Shown in pieces: positions 10,003-21,811 of a DNA stretch of 64,000 nucleotides (its first letter is position 1; every line of letters begins with the position of its first letter). The stretch spans positions 4,497,001-4,561,000 of the forward strand of contig NW_026944385.1 in NCBI RefSeq assembly GCF_033439725.1. The letters run 5' to 3'. Both the position numbers and the translations under genes were made by a program. The notes beneath the pieces were generated by a model that had not been told where the DNA came from, made no database searches, and saw nothing but the letters and a program-made list of their open reading frames with translations. Source of the stretch: Neurospora tetraspora. Lineage: Eukaryota; Ascomycota; Sordariomycetes; Sordariales; Sordariaceae.

Positions 10003-11604
10003 CTAAGACGTAGTAGCTTCGTTCTGAGCAATATCCTCCTTCGTCCTATTCTCTTTGACCCCCTTCTCGACTTCCTCTCCATCGACAGCCTCCTCCTCCT
10101 TCACCTCGTCAACACCCTCACTTTGAATATTCCCCATCTCTCTGTCATCCTCCTCCTCCCCAGGCTGCTCTGGGCTGGGCTCATCCTCCTCGCCTCCTCC
10201 CCCTTCAGCCTGGTCACTGTTGAGAAGAGTCGCCTGTGATGAATATCTAGGATACCACTCGTCAAAAGGGGTATCTCCCGCTCCATAGCCCTCTGGAATT
10301 GTCTTCATGGGCTGCTTTCCACCGGTAGTGGGGTGATGGGCTGTTGGTGAAGGTAGGTTTCCGTCGTCGTCGTCGTCGTCGCCGTTGTCGTTCTCTTCAT
10401 TGTCTTCATCATCCTCCTCCTCCTCCTCTTCATTTTCATCATCGTCAACCTGTTCCTCACCATCGCCGTCCTCCTCCTCGCCGTCCTCCTCATCGCTGTC
10501 CTCCTCATCGCCGTCCTCCTCTTGTTCTTCATCTTCTGTGTCACCTCCTCCGTAAGCAATCGTCTCCCCAATCCATTCGTTCCAGCTCATCCGGTTCTCC
10601 AACTTCACGACTCTCTTATTCATATTCTCCTCCACCTCCTCGACCACCTCATTCCTATCATTCTCCTCCCTCTGGAACTTCTCATTCATATCGCTCTGCA
10701 ACCACTCCAACCCCTCTTTCATATCCTCCTCCAATTTCTGGACCCTCTTATTCATACCCTGCTCATACCTCTTCAACCGTTGCTCCAGGAGTATAACCTT
10801 GACTTGCAGCTCCTGATCAAAATCCATTTCTCCCCCGTCGTCGGGCAATTCTTCTTCGCATTTGCTTTCGGTTTCCGTTTTTTTATCATCCTCCTCCGAT
10901 TCAGATTCAGGACTGATGATCCTGACCCTCTTCGCCTCTCTTTTAGCCTTGTGGATTTTCTTATTCCCTTGCCGACTCATACTACTTCCTCCTTCGGTGT
11001 TTTCGATCGTATCTTCCTGGTTGCCCTCCTCCGACTGCAGGGGCATGATTCTCTCTACTGCGCGGAGGGTGGTATCCTCCACGCTTATAGAAGAACTTGC
11101 CGACTCGGTCGAAGGATTCGATTCACTAGAATCTTTGCGTTTTCTCTTCTTATCTTCTTCCTCCCCTTCCTCCTCATCGCCCTCACCCTCTTCATCACCC
11201 CCTCCATCATTCCCTCCATCATCCCCTCCATCATCCCCTCCATCTCCCCCGTCCTCCTCCTCCTCCTCTTCCTTCTCGCCCTCCCCCTCATCCCCCCCTT
11301 CCACTACCTCTCTCTCCTTCCTCCTCCTCTCCCTCCTCAACCCCGCCCCAATCAACAACCGACTCTTCTCACTCTCCACCTTCACCTTCCTATCAAGCGC
11401 CAACAACGCCCCCTTCAATGTTGTGTAATTCTCGCGCATCTGCTCAACGCCGCTGCTTACCGCCTCGAGTTGCTTTCTCAATTTCTTAATCTTTTTTTGG
11501 GAGGAGCGAAGGGCCGACTCGATGTCGAGTTGGTCTTCCAGGTCGCTGGAAAGCTGGGAGCGGAGGGCGGAGAGGCCGGAGGATGGGGATGAGAGGTTGT
11601 CCAT
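10003..11604 (-). CDS. acidic coiled-coil protein of unknown function
   Basis: Single-exon frame of 533 aa ending in TAG. I do not recognise a family. The N-terminus (about 1-95) is helical and coiled-coil-like (EDQLDIESALRSSQKKIKKL, then EQMRENYTTLKGALLALDRK). Next come Glu/Asp/Gly runs including DDGGDDGGNDGGGDEE, a basic patch resembling a nuclear localisation signal (KIHKAKREAKRVR), a second coiled coil (about 265-340: LEQRLKRYEQGMNKRVQKLE and following) and a long Asp/Glu-rich C-terminal half. The codons for the acidic runs form GAG/GAT microsatellites that probably expand and contract. A nuclear scaffold or chromatin role is plausible but only inferred from charge. Confidence 0.65.
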   Translation of the reverse strand: MDNLSSPSSGLSALRSQLSSDLEDQLDIESALRSSQKKIKKLRKQLEAVSSGVEQMRENYTTLKGALLALDRKVKVESEKSRLLIGAGLRRERRRKEREVVEGGDEGEGEKEEEEEEDGGDGGDDGGDDGGNDGGGDEEGEGDEEEGEEEDKKRKRKDSSESNPSTESASSSISVEDTTLRAVERIMPLQSEEGNQEDTIENTEGGSSMSRQGNKKIHKAKREAKRVRIISPESESEEDDKKTETESKCEEELPDDGGEMDFDQELQVKVILLEQRLKRYEQGMNKRVQKLEEDMKEGLEWLQSDMNEKFQREENDRNEVVEEVEENMNKRVVKLENRMSWNEWIGETIAYGGGDTEDEEQEEDGDEEDSDEEDGEEEDGDGEEQVDDDENEEEEEEDDEDNEENDNGDDDDDDGNLPSPTAHHPTTGGKQPMKTIPEGYGAGDTPFDEWYPRYSSQATLLNSDQAEGGGGEEDEPSPEQPGEEEDDREMGNIQSEGVDEVKEEEAVDGEEVEKGVKENRTKEDIAQNEATTS

Positions 11605-12297
11605 TATGTCAAACGTTGGAAAGGTGGGTGGAAGTGGTGGTAATGTTTCAGCTGGGTTGGTAGCTCGTTGCCCTTTAGATTGACTTGTGAGTTAGGGCTG
11701 GGGAAGAGGAGAGGTAGACTGTCGGGCTTGGGGTGAGAACCGCCTTTTATCGTTGACGAATGGAAAACCCACCCCTTGGGATAGCATCCAATGGAACCTT
11801 CGATCAGGAAGAAAAAGACAGAACAACTCGCGGTGTCAAACACATCTTCAACTCAATGGAGTGGGTGCATTGTATGTTGATATATACCATATGCATAAGG
11901 CGTAATAAACATACAGATGGGGACAATGAGGTTGTGGTATAACAGGATAGAAGGTTTAGAAAGAAGAATAAAGCTTGCTTTTCTCCGTTACAACAACGCA
12001 ACCAGCAACAAACCAGCCAAAAAAAAGTGGTTGTGGTGTTGAACATACAACAACAACAACAGGAAAGAAACAACAACCCACCAAAATCAATCCAAAACTC
12101 CGAAAGACTCCGCTAATGGATGATGTGATAATCCCTTAATGAACCCCGCCAAAAAAAGAGACGACAAACCCAACGACGCATGCATGGCCGACCTTTTCAA
12201 GGTTTGCGGCTCTTGGCGCAAAATCCACTTTTAGCTTTCTTCAACATACAACCCCCATTATCATCCTCCCAAGGTGGCTTGTCAGTAGGTGACAAAT
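11605..12297. other. spacer between acidic-protein promoter and isu1 3' end
   Basis: No gene seen. It contains A-rich stretches and CAACAA runs near 12050, and would hold the promoter of the minus-strand gene starting at 11604. Confidence 0.5.
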
Positions 12298-13515
12298 TTA
12301 GGCGTGGGCAGTCTCGAACTTGGCGCCGGTGCCAGCGAGGTTGGTGGGCATGGCCTGGGGGTTCTTGGTGCGGTAGTCCTTGATGGCGGCCTTGATGGCA
12401 TCCTCAGCAAGCATGCTGCAGTGCAACTTGACAGGGGGGAGGCACTGTGGGTGTTGGGTGACACGGTTAGTTCAGAGTGCACGGGAGCATGGGAACATGG
12501 TACAGAAGAAAAGTCTAGACTGGACTGGACTGCTAGAGGGGACTTACGAGTTCCTTGGCAATCTCCGTGTTCTTAACCTTGGAGGCCTGCTCGAGGGTCA
12601 TGCCGCGGACGAGCTCGGTGACGTAGCTGGAAGAGGCGCTGGAGGGAGTTAGTAAGCTGCGTTTGGAATGTCATGGTGACACTGAAGCCTTGGGAAGCCA
12701 ATGTAACGAGATGTTGTCATTTTGTAGAATCGTAGGTACTGGATCCGAGTAGGTCGGTTCGACATGGAGCGTGGTGGATTGTCGCCATTCGTTTGTCGAA
12801 GGCGTTGAGAGAGGCACGGGGAGAGGTCGCTTATTCGTGTGGGTACGCGAGCAGCGCCGGAGCTTGGGTGTACCGGCTCGGAGGTTTTCGACTCTCCAAT
12901 GCCAAGTCTCCCTGCTTATCCTGAATGGAAGTGTTGTAATTGGAACTGTAAATCGATAGAATTGTTTCGTTGTCGGTCGCGTTTCATATGATTGTTGTGC
13001 GGTGTCGATATCGTATCGCCGGTCTCCTTCGGATATTTTTCTTGGCTCCCATGGCTTCCCGAGGCTTCTGTGGTTATCAGTGGAAGGAGATGATACTCAC
13101 ATGGCAGAACCGCAGCCGAAAGTCTTGAACTTGACGTCGCTGATGACTCCAGTCTCGGGGTCGACCTTGATGTGAAGACGCATGACATCACCGCAGGCGG
13201 GGGCGCCGACGAGGCCTTCGCCGACAGACTTGTCCTTCTTGTCGAGGGTACCAACGTTGCGAGGGCGCGAGTAGTCTGATATTGAGACATGTCAGCATCT
13301 GTTTTTGTCTGGCAGTATCCCATATCCATGGGGAGATAGGGCGCGAATGAGTGGCCGAGGTGGGAATACTCACGGTCAAGGACCTTCTCGTGGTAAGACC
13401 TCCTGGCGGCGACGGCGAGGGCGGGCGCAATCTGGCGCGCAGCCGGGATGACGGTAGGGCGGACGGCGTTGGCGAGGACGCGGCCGGAAAGAGTACGAAC
13501 GGATCTGGAAAACAT
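12298..13515 (-). CDS. isu1: mitochondrial iron-sulfur cluster scaffold Isu1/IscU
   Basis: Scaffold on which the cysteine desulfurase complex builds [2Fe-2S] clusters in the mitochondrial matrix. Exons: 13374-13515, 13101-13275, 12548-12638, 12298-12444; phases agree and give 184 aa. The N-terminal 40-odd residues are Arg/Ala/Ser-rich without acids, a typical mitochondrial presequence. The IscU core follows: HYSRPRNVG, the cluster-ligand Cys in PACGDVM, a second in TFGCGSA, and CLPPVKLHCSMLAEDAI. That last block holds the LPPVK loop bound by the matrix Hsp70 and the third cluster Cys. Ordinary length and an essential housekeeping gene. Confidence 0.95.
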
Positions 13516-14628
13516 GGTTGCGGATGTGTTGATTGTGATGTTTTGTTGATGACGGGTTTGTTTTGTTTTGTTTGGTTGTTTCCGTAGGATATCGGGAGTT
13601 GTGATGGCAAAGTGGAAGTGGCCGAGATAAAGAGGTTGGCGGACTTGGTTAAAAGTTGCCGGGATTTGCGGATTTGGCTGCGGATTTGCGGGTTTGCGGC
13701 ACTTGGTCACCAAAAGTCGATGATGACAAGGGGGCGACTCGACTTGCCGCACTTGGGACACGAAAAGAGGGGTTGGCCAAAGCTCTGGCTAACAAAAGCG
13801 GGGCATCTTAAGCAGGCTACGGGTCAGGTCTGTGTTAGGTCAGTGACAAGACGCGCTGTCACTGACATGGGGGCGTCATTCCGACGTCGGCTTAGTCGGT
13901 TGGATAAAGAGCGCCAAGACAGTCTTGGGCTCCACAATACCGCGGAGATAAGATGATCAGATTACGGAACACCGAATCCACGACTCGCAATTTGGCCATT
14001 CTCTCAGAATTCTGGAAGATCACTTGGACCTCTTTTCCACGCGATGACAAATGGAAATACTTACAATAGTGTTCCCTTTGTGTCTTATTCAAGAATTATG
14101 ACTTTCCATCTCTTTCTTTGCTTCATGGCACTGATGGTTATTGCGTATCAAAGCTCTGTGTTTTTGATGACAAACTGGAAAAGGACCCCTTCTTAACAAG
14201 CCCTATCTGACTTGCTACTGTATTACGTGCCACAATGTTAAGAGCTGCATAACAAATCGTCCACCACCGATAGGCAAGCACCAATCCCTGCTCAACCTTC
14301 CCCAGACTGCACATCATCCCTGCTGTCACAATCCATGAAACAGCGGGGTTCAAATGGAAGGCGGCAGCCGAGGGCGACAGGCGGGGAGGCCACTGTCACT
14401 GCGTGCCATGAGCCACGAGCCACTGAAGCGCGGTTGCCTGGGAGTGGTTGCTGTGCCTGCCGCGTAAAGTTACCCCACAACATCATACCTCACGCAGCTA
14501 CAGCTTCCTCCTCCACGGTTCTTCCATCTTCTCTTCTGCCATACAACTCTGCGATAGACTTCATCCAACAATTCGATTCCTTCCTGGTGCTACACAATCT
14601 TCGAAATACCATCACGAAACCACCCAAC
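13516..14628. other. divergent promoter region, isu1 and ubp14
   Basis: Intergenic region between two divergently transcribed genes. No ORF of interest. A short direct repeat (CGGATTTGCGG-like) lies near 13668-13690. The 3' part is the leader of the ubiquitin hydrolase. Confidence 0.5.
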
Positions 14629-17226
14629 ATGTCGTGCCCCCACGTCGGGTCCGCAAGTAAGTCTTGTTTACTATTTGGAGCTCAGCTCAGCTTCTATTCC
14701 ATCATGGAGCTCACAGCTCAGCTCTGAACAGTATGTATAGCTGACTCCCACTTTGACAGACCTCGCGAAGCCGTCGCCTACCGACAACGTCTATCGTGAG
14801 GATTGTACCCAATGCTTCGATTCTATTGTCCGTACTCTATCCTACTCTTCCCTCGCTATGCCTACTATGTCCAGCGTAACTAACCACCTCTCTGTGTATA
14901 GGACGACCCAGCTGGTCTGGATGTCTGCTTAAAGTGCTTTAACGGCGGCTGCGCTGGCGACCGGAACCACGCAAAGCTTCACGCCACCTCTCGAAACCAC
15001 CCTCTCGTCCTCAACATTCGCCGAACCCGCAAGATCATCGAGCGCAATGAGCCTCCTCTTAAGATGTCCAAGCTCGCCATCGCGGCCGAAACCGAAAGCG
15101 ATCGCTACGATACAACACTCACAGTCAAGTGCTTGGACTGTGGAATCGACAACTTGGACAAGGAAGATGCCACCATTGCCCCCGTCATCGACGCCGTCAT
15201 GAAGGCCAACACGTTCTCGCGCAAGGAGGAGGTCAAGGCTTGGGAACAAGAGCTCACGACTTGCGAACACATCTTGACAATGCAACAAGGAGAGCCCCGC
15301 AAGATTGAATCTCAGCATCTTGGCCACTGCTCCAAGTGCGACCTCAACGAAAACCTTTGGTTGTGCTTGGAATGCGGAAACCTTGGCTGTGGCCGCGCCC
15401 AATTCGGTGGTGTTAGCGGAAACTCTCACGGTTTGGCTCACGCGACCGAGACCAAGCACGGCGTCGCTGTCAAGCTCGGCTCAATCACCCCCGAGGGAAC
15501 GGCCGATGTATACTGCTACAACTGCGACGAAGAGCGTATCGATGATAACCTGGGCGCTCACTTGGCCAACTGGGGCATTATCCTTGCCGAGCGCGAAAAG
15601 ACGGAAAAGAGTTTGACAGAGATGCAGATCGAGCAAAACTTGCGATGGGAGTTCTCCATGACTACTGAGGACGGCAAGGAGTTGACGCCTGTCTTTGGCC
15701 CTGGCTTGACAGGTCTCAAGAACCTTGGAAACAGTTGCTACCTTGCCAGTATCCTCCAGTGTCTGTACGACCTGCCCTCTTTCCAGCAACGGTATTACGG
15801 CGACAAGCTCGGCTCTCTACCCAGCGTATCAGATCCCGCCGAGGATCTCGAAACACAGCTTCGCAAGCTCGGTGACGGTCTACTCTCCGGCCGGTACTCC
15901 AAGTCAGACTCCGATGTCTTTGCCTCTGAGCACACTCCCAACGTCCCTCACCAAAAGGGTCTCCAGCCTTCCATGTTCAAGCACCTCATGGGTCGTGGCC
16001 ATGAGGAGTTCTCGACCATGCGGCAGCAAGACGCCTTTGAGCTTTTGCAGCATTTGATCAAGCTCATTACCAGATCCAAGCACCCAGCAGAGCTCGGTGA
16101 TCCTACCCAGCCCATGCGCTTCGTCATGGAGCAGCGTCTGCAGTGCCTCAACTGCAAGAAGGTCCGCTACAGTAGCAATGAGCAGGACAGCGTCTTCATT
16201 GATGTGCCCATGGAGAAGCTCCCACCCGAGGAGGAGGGTCAAGAGCCCAAGTACAAGCCTGTTACGCTCAAGCAGTGTCTTGATAATCTGACTGCCTCCG
16301 AGGTTGTCGAGCTGACCTGTGCGGGCTGCGGAAGCAAGGATGGGTTTACCAAGCGCCAAGGCTTCAAGACCTTCCCGGATGTCCTCGTTGTTAATGCTCG
16401 TAAGATGGCTGTTGTTAACTGGGTCCCCGTCAAGATTGATGTTCCCGTCATTGTTGATGACGAGCCCTTTGAGCTAGACGAATACCTTTCCAAGGGTCAG
16501 CAGCCTGACGAAGAAGCCTTGCCTGAAGATGAGTCGGCCAAGAGCAACGTTCCTGCATTTGTCCCTAACGCAGAGGCGCTTGCCATGCTCGAGGCCATGG
16601 GATTCCCCAGAGTCCGGGGCGAGAAGGCGCTACACGCCACGGGTAACTCTGATGCCAACGCTGCCATGGAGTGGCTGTTTGGTCACATGGACGACCCCGA
16701 TATTGATGTGCCTTTGGACCTCAGCGGCAGCAGTGGTGGTGCGGCTTCGGGAGGTGCTGGCGCAGCTGACCCGGAGAAGTTGGCCATGCTTGAGTCGATG
16801 GGATTGTCTGGACCGAGGGCTGTGAAGGCACTGAAGGAGACGGGTGGTGATGTAGAAAGGGCCATCGAGTGGCTGTTCAGCCATCCTGATGATGATGGTG
16901 CGGATGCTGTTGAGGAGGCACCGGCTGCCAATGAGGGACCGAAGAAGGAGGCGGGCAGCAGTGAGTTGCCGGCCAAGTTCCAGTTGCAGTCGATTGTGTG
17001 CCACAAGGGAACGAGTATTCATGCTGGGTGAGTCTTTTACCATTTCAAACTTGGCACAGCAGTTTGCTAACCATGAACATGTAGACACTATGTCGCGTTC
17101 ATCCGCAAGAAGCTCAGTGAGGACGAGACCTCATGGGTCCTCTTCAACGATGAGAAGGTAGTCAAGGTGGTGGATGTTGAGGAGATGAAGAAGACTGCTT
17201 ATGTCTACTTCTTCAAGCGGGTGTAA
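14629..17226 (+). CDS. ubp14: ubiquitin C-terminal hydrolase Ubp14/USP5 (isopeptidase T)
   Basis: Deubiquitinase that takes apart free, unanchored polyubiquitin chains so that ubiquitin is recycled and proteasomes are not blocked. Exons: 14629-14656, 14760-14827, 14902-17027, 17085-17226; 787 aa, normal for the family. The order is: N-terminal Cys/His-rich variant zinc finger; ZnF-UBP ([22 protein letters not shown]); Cys box [18 protein letters not shown] with catalytic Cys about 311; two UBA domains ([18 protein letters not shown] and [18 protein letters not shown]); and the His box HYVAFIRK in the last exon. Intron 2 has an unusual GTCCGT donor, required to keep the frame FDSI-DDPAG. No other oddity. 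Confidence 0.95.
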
Positions 17227-18070
17227 ATCACAGCAGGGGTTACATGCAGTTATTCAGTAGCGGGACAGGCGAGGAGTTGGTCCAAGTGGTATCGGAGTTG
17301 AGCGGGAATAAGGAGATGTGTACATGCTTACATTAACGAAGATACGAATTCAACGCATATGATATCTACCCTTGGCCTACCACCCTGCGTAAGGTAACAC
17401 GCCTTGATCTTCAGGTGCCACTCCTGGGTACATATAAACAGCCAAGGCGAGTGATGTCGGGTGCAGCATCAAGACGATGTTCTACAGATCCTCTCGGGTC
17501 TTTTTCTCCTCTCTGTCCACTTGTCAAAGGGTTCAATGCTCCCGCATGGACGTACATACGCACAGGTTCGGATCGATGGAGGGACGGGACGGGAACGGGA
17601 AGGACCGAAGCACGCGTCAAGCATATTGCACGTGCCTTGAGACATCGCTCATTTACAAGTATTTCCAGGCTACTATCACTTCCACTGTCAGTCGTTGTTC
17701 TTCAACTTTTCCCAAACTTCCTTGTTCTTCGCTCAACCCACAGAAAGCCGATGATCCGCCAACGTGCCACATAAACCCATCAAGCCATGTCTTTTGCGAC
17801 CAAGAACTCCTCCTCGTCTCGACCATTATGCTGAGCACCCGCGATCGAAGCAGTTCGTTCCAGAAATGAGCGTGGTGGTTAAGGACAACAACGTGCTGCC
17901 CTGACTAAAAATTGTTACGACATGCGCCGCCGATGCAGACGAATATGGCCTTTTGTTATCTCTTGACTTCACATCCGGTGAACCGGGCGGCACGATACAA
18001 AAAACCTAAACAGAATAACCACACAGCCCCAATCCTCAACGGCACCAACTTTGTTGAGTTCAGTATGAGA

Positions 18071-18161
18071 GTTCTTTTGACATGTGATAGTCGTTGAGCT
18101 CTCCAGGCAGCACCATTCACGTTTTAGTTTTTTTCTCAACGACTATCACATGTCAAAGAAC
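18071..18161. repeat. 27-bp near-perfect inverted repeat (hairpin)
   Basis: The left arm 18071-18098 and right arm 18135-18161 are reverse complements over 27 bp, apart from one extra T in the left arm. The 36-nt loop ends in a T-rich run. No gene is near, and the shape suggests a MITE-like remnant or a structured transcript. Confidence 0.85.
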
Positions 18162-19964
18162 ACCGTCATGGTGTGGTTTTTGTTCCTGACATTGATAACT
18201 AGCACCAGTACTACCAGGCTCCCCCATCTCCCAAGACGAGGATAATCCCCGAGCAACAAAAGCTTCTCGCTTGCTTGTTTCCGTCCTGGTCCGGTCTCCA
18301 CAAACTTCCGCAAAGTTCCATAAAAAGTGGACAAAAAAGTCGGGGAAGGCTAGGAAAGGTGGAGGCCCATGGGCTTGTCCATTTCTCCGTGACCCCGAGA
18401 TTGTGGGCAAATTTGCTCTGCGCCTACGGAGCGCCTACGGAGGTCAAGCAGATTCGCAAGCAGAGAATGGAGATGGATAACGCAAAATTGGTGGATTTTG
18501 GAACACAGGTGAGATTCTAGACAATTCTTTTCCTTCTGTTTTCTCTATCAAGGGGAACTCCATTTCACCACAGGTCATCTACAGCGGCTGCAGCGCTTAA
18601 TGCTCGCCTCATGCTTTTCAACAAGGCCAGACCTAGCGGTCCATCTGGAACAAAACTTACAAAAACATGATGGTTTTGTTGGCCGTTGGTTGCCTAACAC
18701 GTGCCCAGATAACAAATCCTCAAATGAATGTAGTAACACTCGATAGAATGGAAGTCGAAAAACTCTGCAACTGAAACACCAAATTTCTCGGCCGAGACAA
18801 AATCCAAATCAAGACAAGTTCGAGACGGCAAGACACAACGGAAGTCCTTCTACTATCGGGGTCCGTCCGGGGAACCAGGAACGGACAACCGACCGACCGA
18901 TCTGCCGTAGTGTACAGCTGAGGTAAAAGTGAAAAGCCGTTAGTATTGCAGTTGTCCCAGAGAAAAAGAATCGGAAACTGGCGAAAATGGAGGATGAGCG
19001 CACGAATTACCAGAAGCAGCGGGCTAGCACGAAGTTTGGTGCTCTGATAAGCCCCATGCGGAATAGCATCATCACATGCGTGAGCTGATGCTAACAATGC
19101 TGGCGATGTTGCGGAACGCGGTGATGGTATCAGCCCACCGGGGCACCGGGGGACATGGAGAGAATGGGCAGAATGGGTGACAAATCGCTTGTTGAAGACT
19201 TTTGGACTTGAAAGCCTTTCAGAATCGGATTCTGATATTTGATATGGTCAAGAGGAGATGGAGTTGACCAACTCACTGCCATTGACTTATAAACGGGTAA
19301 GACTGACGTATGGGGGGTAAAGCGAATCATGGCAACTAGCAGGGGTCGACTGCACCGTCTGCACGGCAACCTCGTGGGGAGCGGGATAATTGGACCAAAA
19401 GGGTCAAGAAACAGAAAAGCCCGTGGGGGAAAGCGCAAGAATTATGATGGGGTGAGAAACGAAAGATTACCCCACAGATTGCAAAAAGATTCGGGTCCAA
19501 AGATTCCACTTCCATTGGATGCCACGATGCACACCACAGAAAGAGGGAAGTGGAACCTAAGCTGAAGAAGAGCTAAACAGGGGTCGCTGCAGGGCACTCG
19601 CGAGGGTCGCTTCAGGCCTGCAAGCAGCACCACCTCATCCTGCATGCCGCACCCGACTGCACGGACAAATAAATGTTTGGGAACGCCCATCATCCGAACC
19701 TCATAAATACCTATTCTGCCTATCATCCCGTCTCGATCCTAATTCCATATCATCCGACTTTTACGACGACCACCCATTACCTAGCATTCTTATCCGCCTC
19801 TCTGGGAGACATTGACGGTGACAAGTCGCACTGCCAATCGACGACGACGACGACAACACCTGTCATCCATCACCGTCCACTGCATCCGGCTTGACGAGAA
19901 TCCAGTGTCCGACTCAGTGCGACTTGCGACCTGCGACCTGCGACCTGCAACACCGGCCACCGAT

Positions 19965-19972
19965 TGACGTCA
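19965..19972. promoter_or_regulatory. TGACGTCA (CRE/bZIP) site upstream of the permease
   Basis: Perfect 8-bp palindrome 46 bp before the permease ATG. Such sites are bound by CREB/ATF-type bZIP proteins, and Gcn4-type factors can bind them. A matching site lies upstream of the vacuolar amino-acid transporter. Confidence 0.5.
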
Positions 19973-20018
19973 CAGGAAGCATATTCAGTCCCGTCCCGCC
20001 GTTGCAGCTCCCCGTGCC

Positions 20019-21811
20019 ATGAGTACAACGGCCAAAGCGAGCGGCAGCTATGCCGCCAGGCCGCCCGAAGTTCTTCGTCCGCGCAGCCACGACCTCAGTG
20101 GTGAGACGACTTCGGCCAGTGACGGCGATGACCTCCTCAACGCCCTCGGCTACAAGGCCGAGTTGGCGCGCACCCGCTCAACGTGGCACGTCGCCTTCAT
20201 GTCCTTCGTCCTCGCCTCGATCCCTTACGGGCTGGCCACCACCATATACTACCCGCTGCAGAACGGCGGGCCCGTTGTTGTCATCTGGGGCTGGGTCATT
20301 GTCAGTTCGATTATTCTCTGTGTTGCTGCTTCTCTCGGCGAAATCACCTCGGTTTACCCTACGGCTGGCGGTGTCTACTACCAGACTTTCATGATTGCCC
20401 CGGCGAAATTTCGGAGAGTGTCGGCCTACATTTGCGGATGGGCGTATGTTGTTGGCAACATCATCATTACTTTGGCTGTTAACTTTGGTACTGCTCTGTT
20501 TTTCGTCGCCTGTGTCAATGTCTTTCAAAAAGAGGACGGCAGCGATATTTGGCAGGCGGAAACGTACCAGATCTTCTTGGTGTTCTTGGCTATCACGTTG
20601 CTGTGTAACGCCATCTCGGCCCTGGGCAACAAGATCCTGCCTCTTTTGGATGTAAGTTTTGCCGTCCTTTGCATTGAAAAAAGTTTCTAACCTCAACCAC
20701 AGACCTTCGCCATCGTCTGGACCTTCGTCGGACTCATCTGCATCCTTGTCACCATCCTCGTCGTCGCCAAGGAAGGCCGCCGCTCCGGCGCCTACGCCCT
20801 CGGCCACTTCGAGCCCACCTCAGGCTGGCCCAAGGGCTGGGCCTTTTGCGTCGGTCTCCTGCACGCCGGCTACGCCACCTCCTCCACTGGCATGATCATC
20901 TCCATGTGCGAGGAAGTCCAGCGCCCGGCCACCCAGGTGCCCAAGGCCATGGTCATCACCATCGTCATCAACGCCATCGGCGGCCTGGTCTTCATGATCC
21001 CGCTCATGTTCGTCCTCCCCGACATCGCCATGCTGGTGGCTCTGCCGTCCGGCCAGCCCGTCCCCACCATCCTCAAGTCCGCTGTCGGCTCTTCCGTCGG
21101 AGCCATTTGCTTGCTTATTCCCCTGATGGTCTTGGCTATCCTCTGCGGCACCGCCTGCACCACCGCCGCCTCCCGCTGCACCTGGGCGTTCGCTCGCGAC
21201 GGTGCGATTCCCGGAGCCAAGTGGTGGAAGCAGGTGCATACTGGCTTGGACTTGCCGCTCAACGCGATGATGTTGTCCATGGTTATCCAGATCTTTCTGG
21301 GCGTCATTTACTTTGGTTCGTCGGCGGCTTTCAACGCCTTCAGTGGTGCTGGTGTCATTTGCCTGACCATCTCGTACGCGGTGCCGATTGCCGTGTCGAT
21401 GATTGAGAAGCGGAAGCATGTCGTGGACGCCAAGTTCCCGTTGGGCAAGTTGGGGTGGTTTTGCAATATTGTTGCTCTTGGTAAGTTTTCCTCCCTTTAA
21501 GCGCCCCTTTTTATCTGGGCGATAACTAACTCCCGTGAAAAATAGCCTGGTCCTTCTTCGCAGTCCCCCTCTTCTGCATGCCCGCCTACCTCCCCGTCAC
21601 CGCCGGCACCGTCAACTACGCCCCCGTCGTCTTCGTCGGCTTCACCTCCATTTCTCTGGCGTGGTACATCACCTGGGGCCACAAGAACTATGCCGGTCCG
21701 CCTACGGAGCAGATTGGCGAGGATGTCGCGCCCACGACTTCTTCCTCCACAATTCCTGGCGACGTCAAGAAGCCGGTGCCGGTAGAGGGATCCTTGGGGA
21801 AGAAGGATTGA
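20019..21811 (+). CDS. APC-superfamily permease (GABA/choline/amino-acid type)
   Basis: Plasma-membrane proton-coupled permease of the fungal Uga4/Hnm1 group, importing amino acids, GABA or choline. Exons: 20019-20651, 20703-21480, 21546-21811; 558 aa with about 12 hydrophobic segments. The core starts with LGYKAELARTRSTWHVAFMS. The family-typical turn SLGEITSVYPTAGGVYYQ follows at about residue 110, and FARDGAIPGAKWW lies in the loop typical of this group. The ends are hydrophilic and cytosolic; the C-terminal tail is Thr/Ser-rich, then KKPVPVEGSLGKKD. Substrate cannot be assigned from sequence. Start: first ATG of the open frame. Confidence 0.9.

Larger units (their letters stand above)
17227..20018. 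other. 2.8-kb gene-free spacer
   Basis: No gene supported; open frames up to 130 codons have random-looking composition. It contains the long inverted repeat at 18071-18161, a GCCTACGGAG direct repeat near 18422-18440, and close to the permease start a CGACCTG tandem run (about 19925-19948) and a TGACGTCA site. Confidence 0.5.

Noticed and set aside
10522-11592. 356-codon plus-strand frame of Leu/Pro/Ser runs
   Set aside because: Antisense shadow of the acidic protein's GAG/GAT repeats.
20820-21419. 199-codon minus-strand frame rich in Asp, Gly and His
   Set aside because: Antisense of the permease membrane segments.
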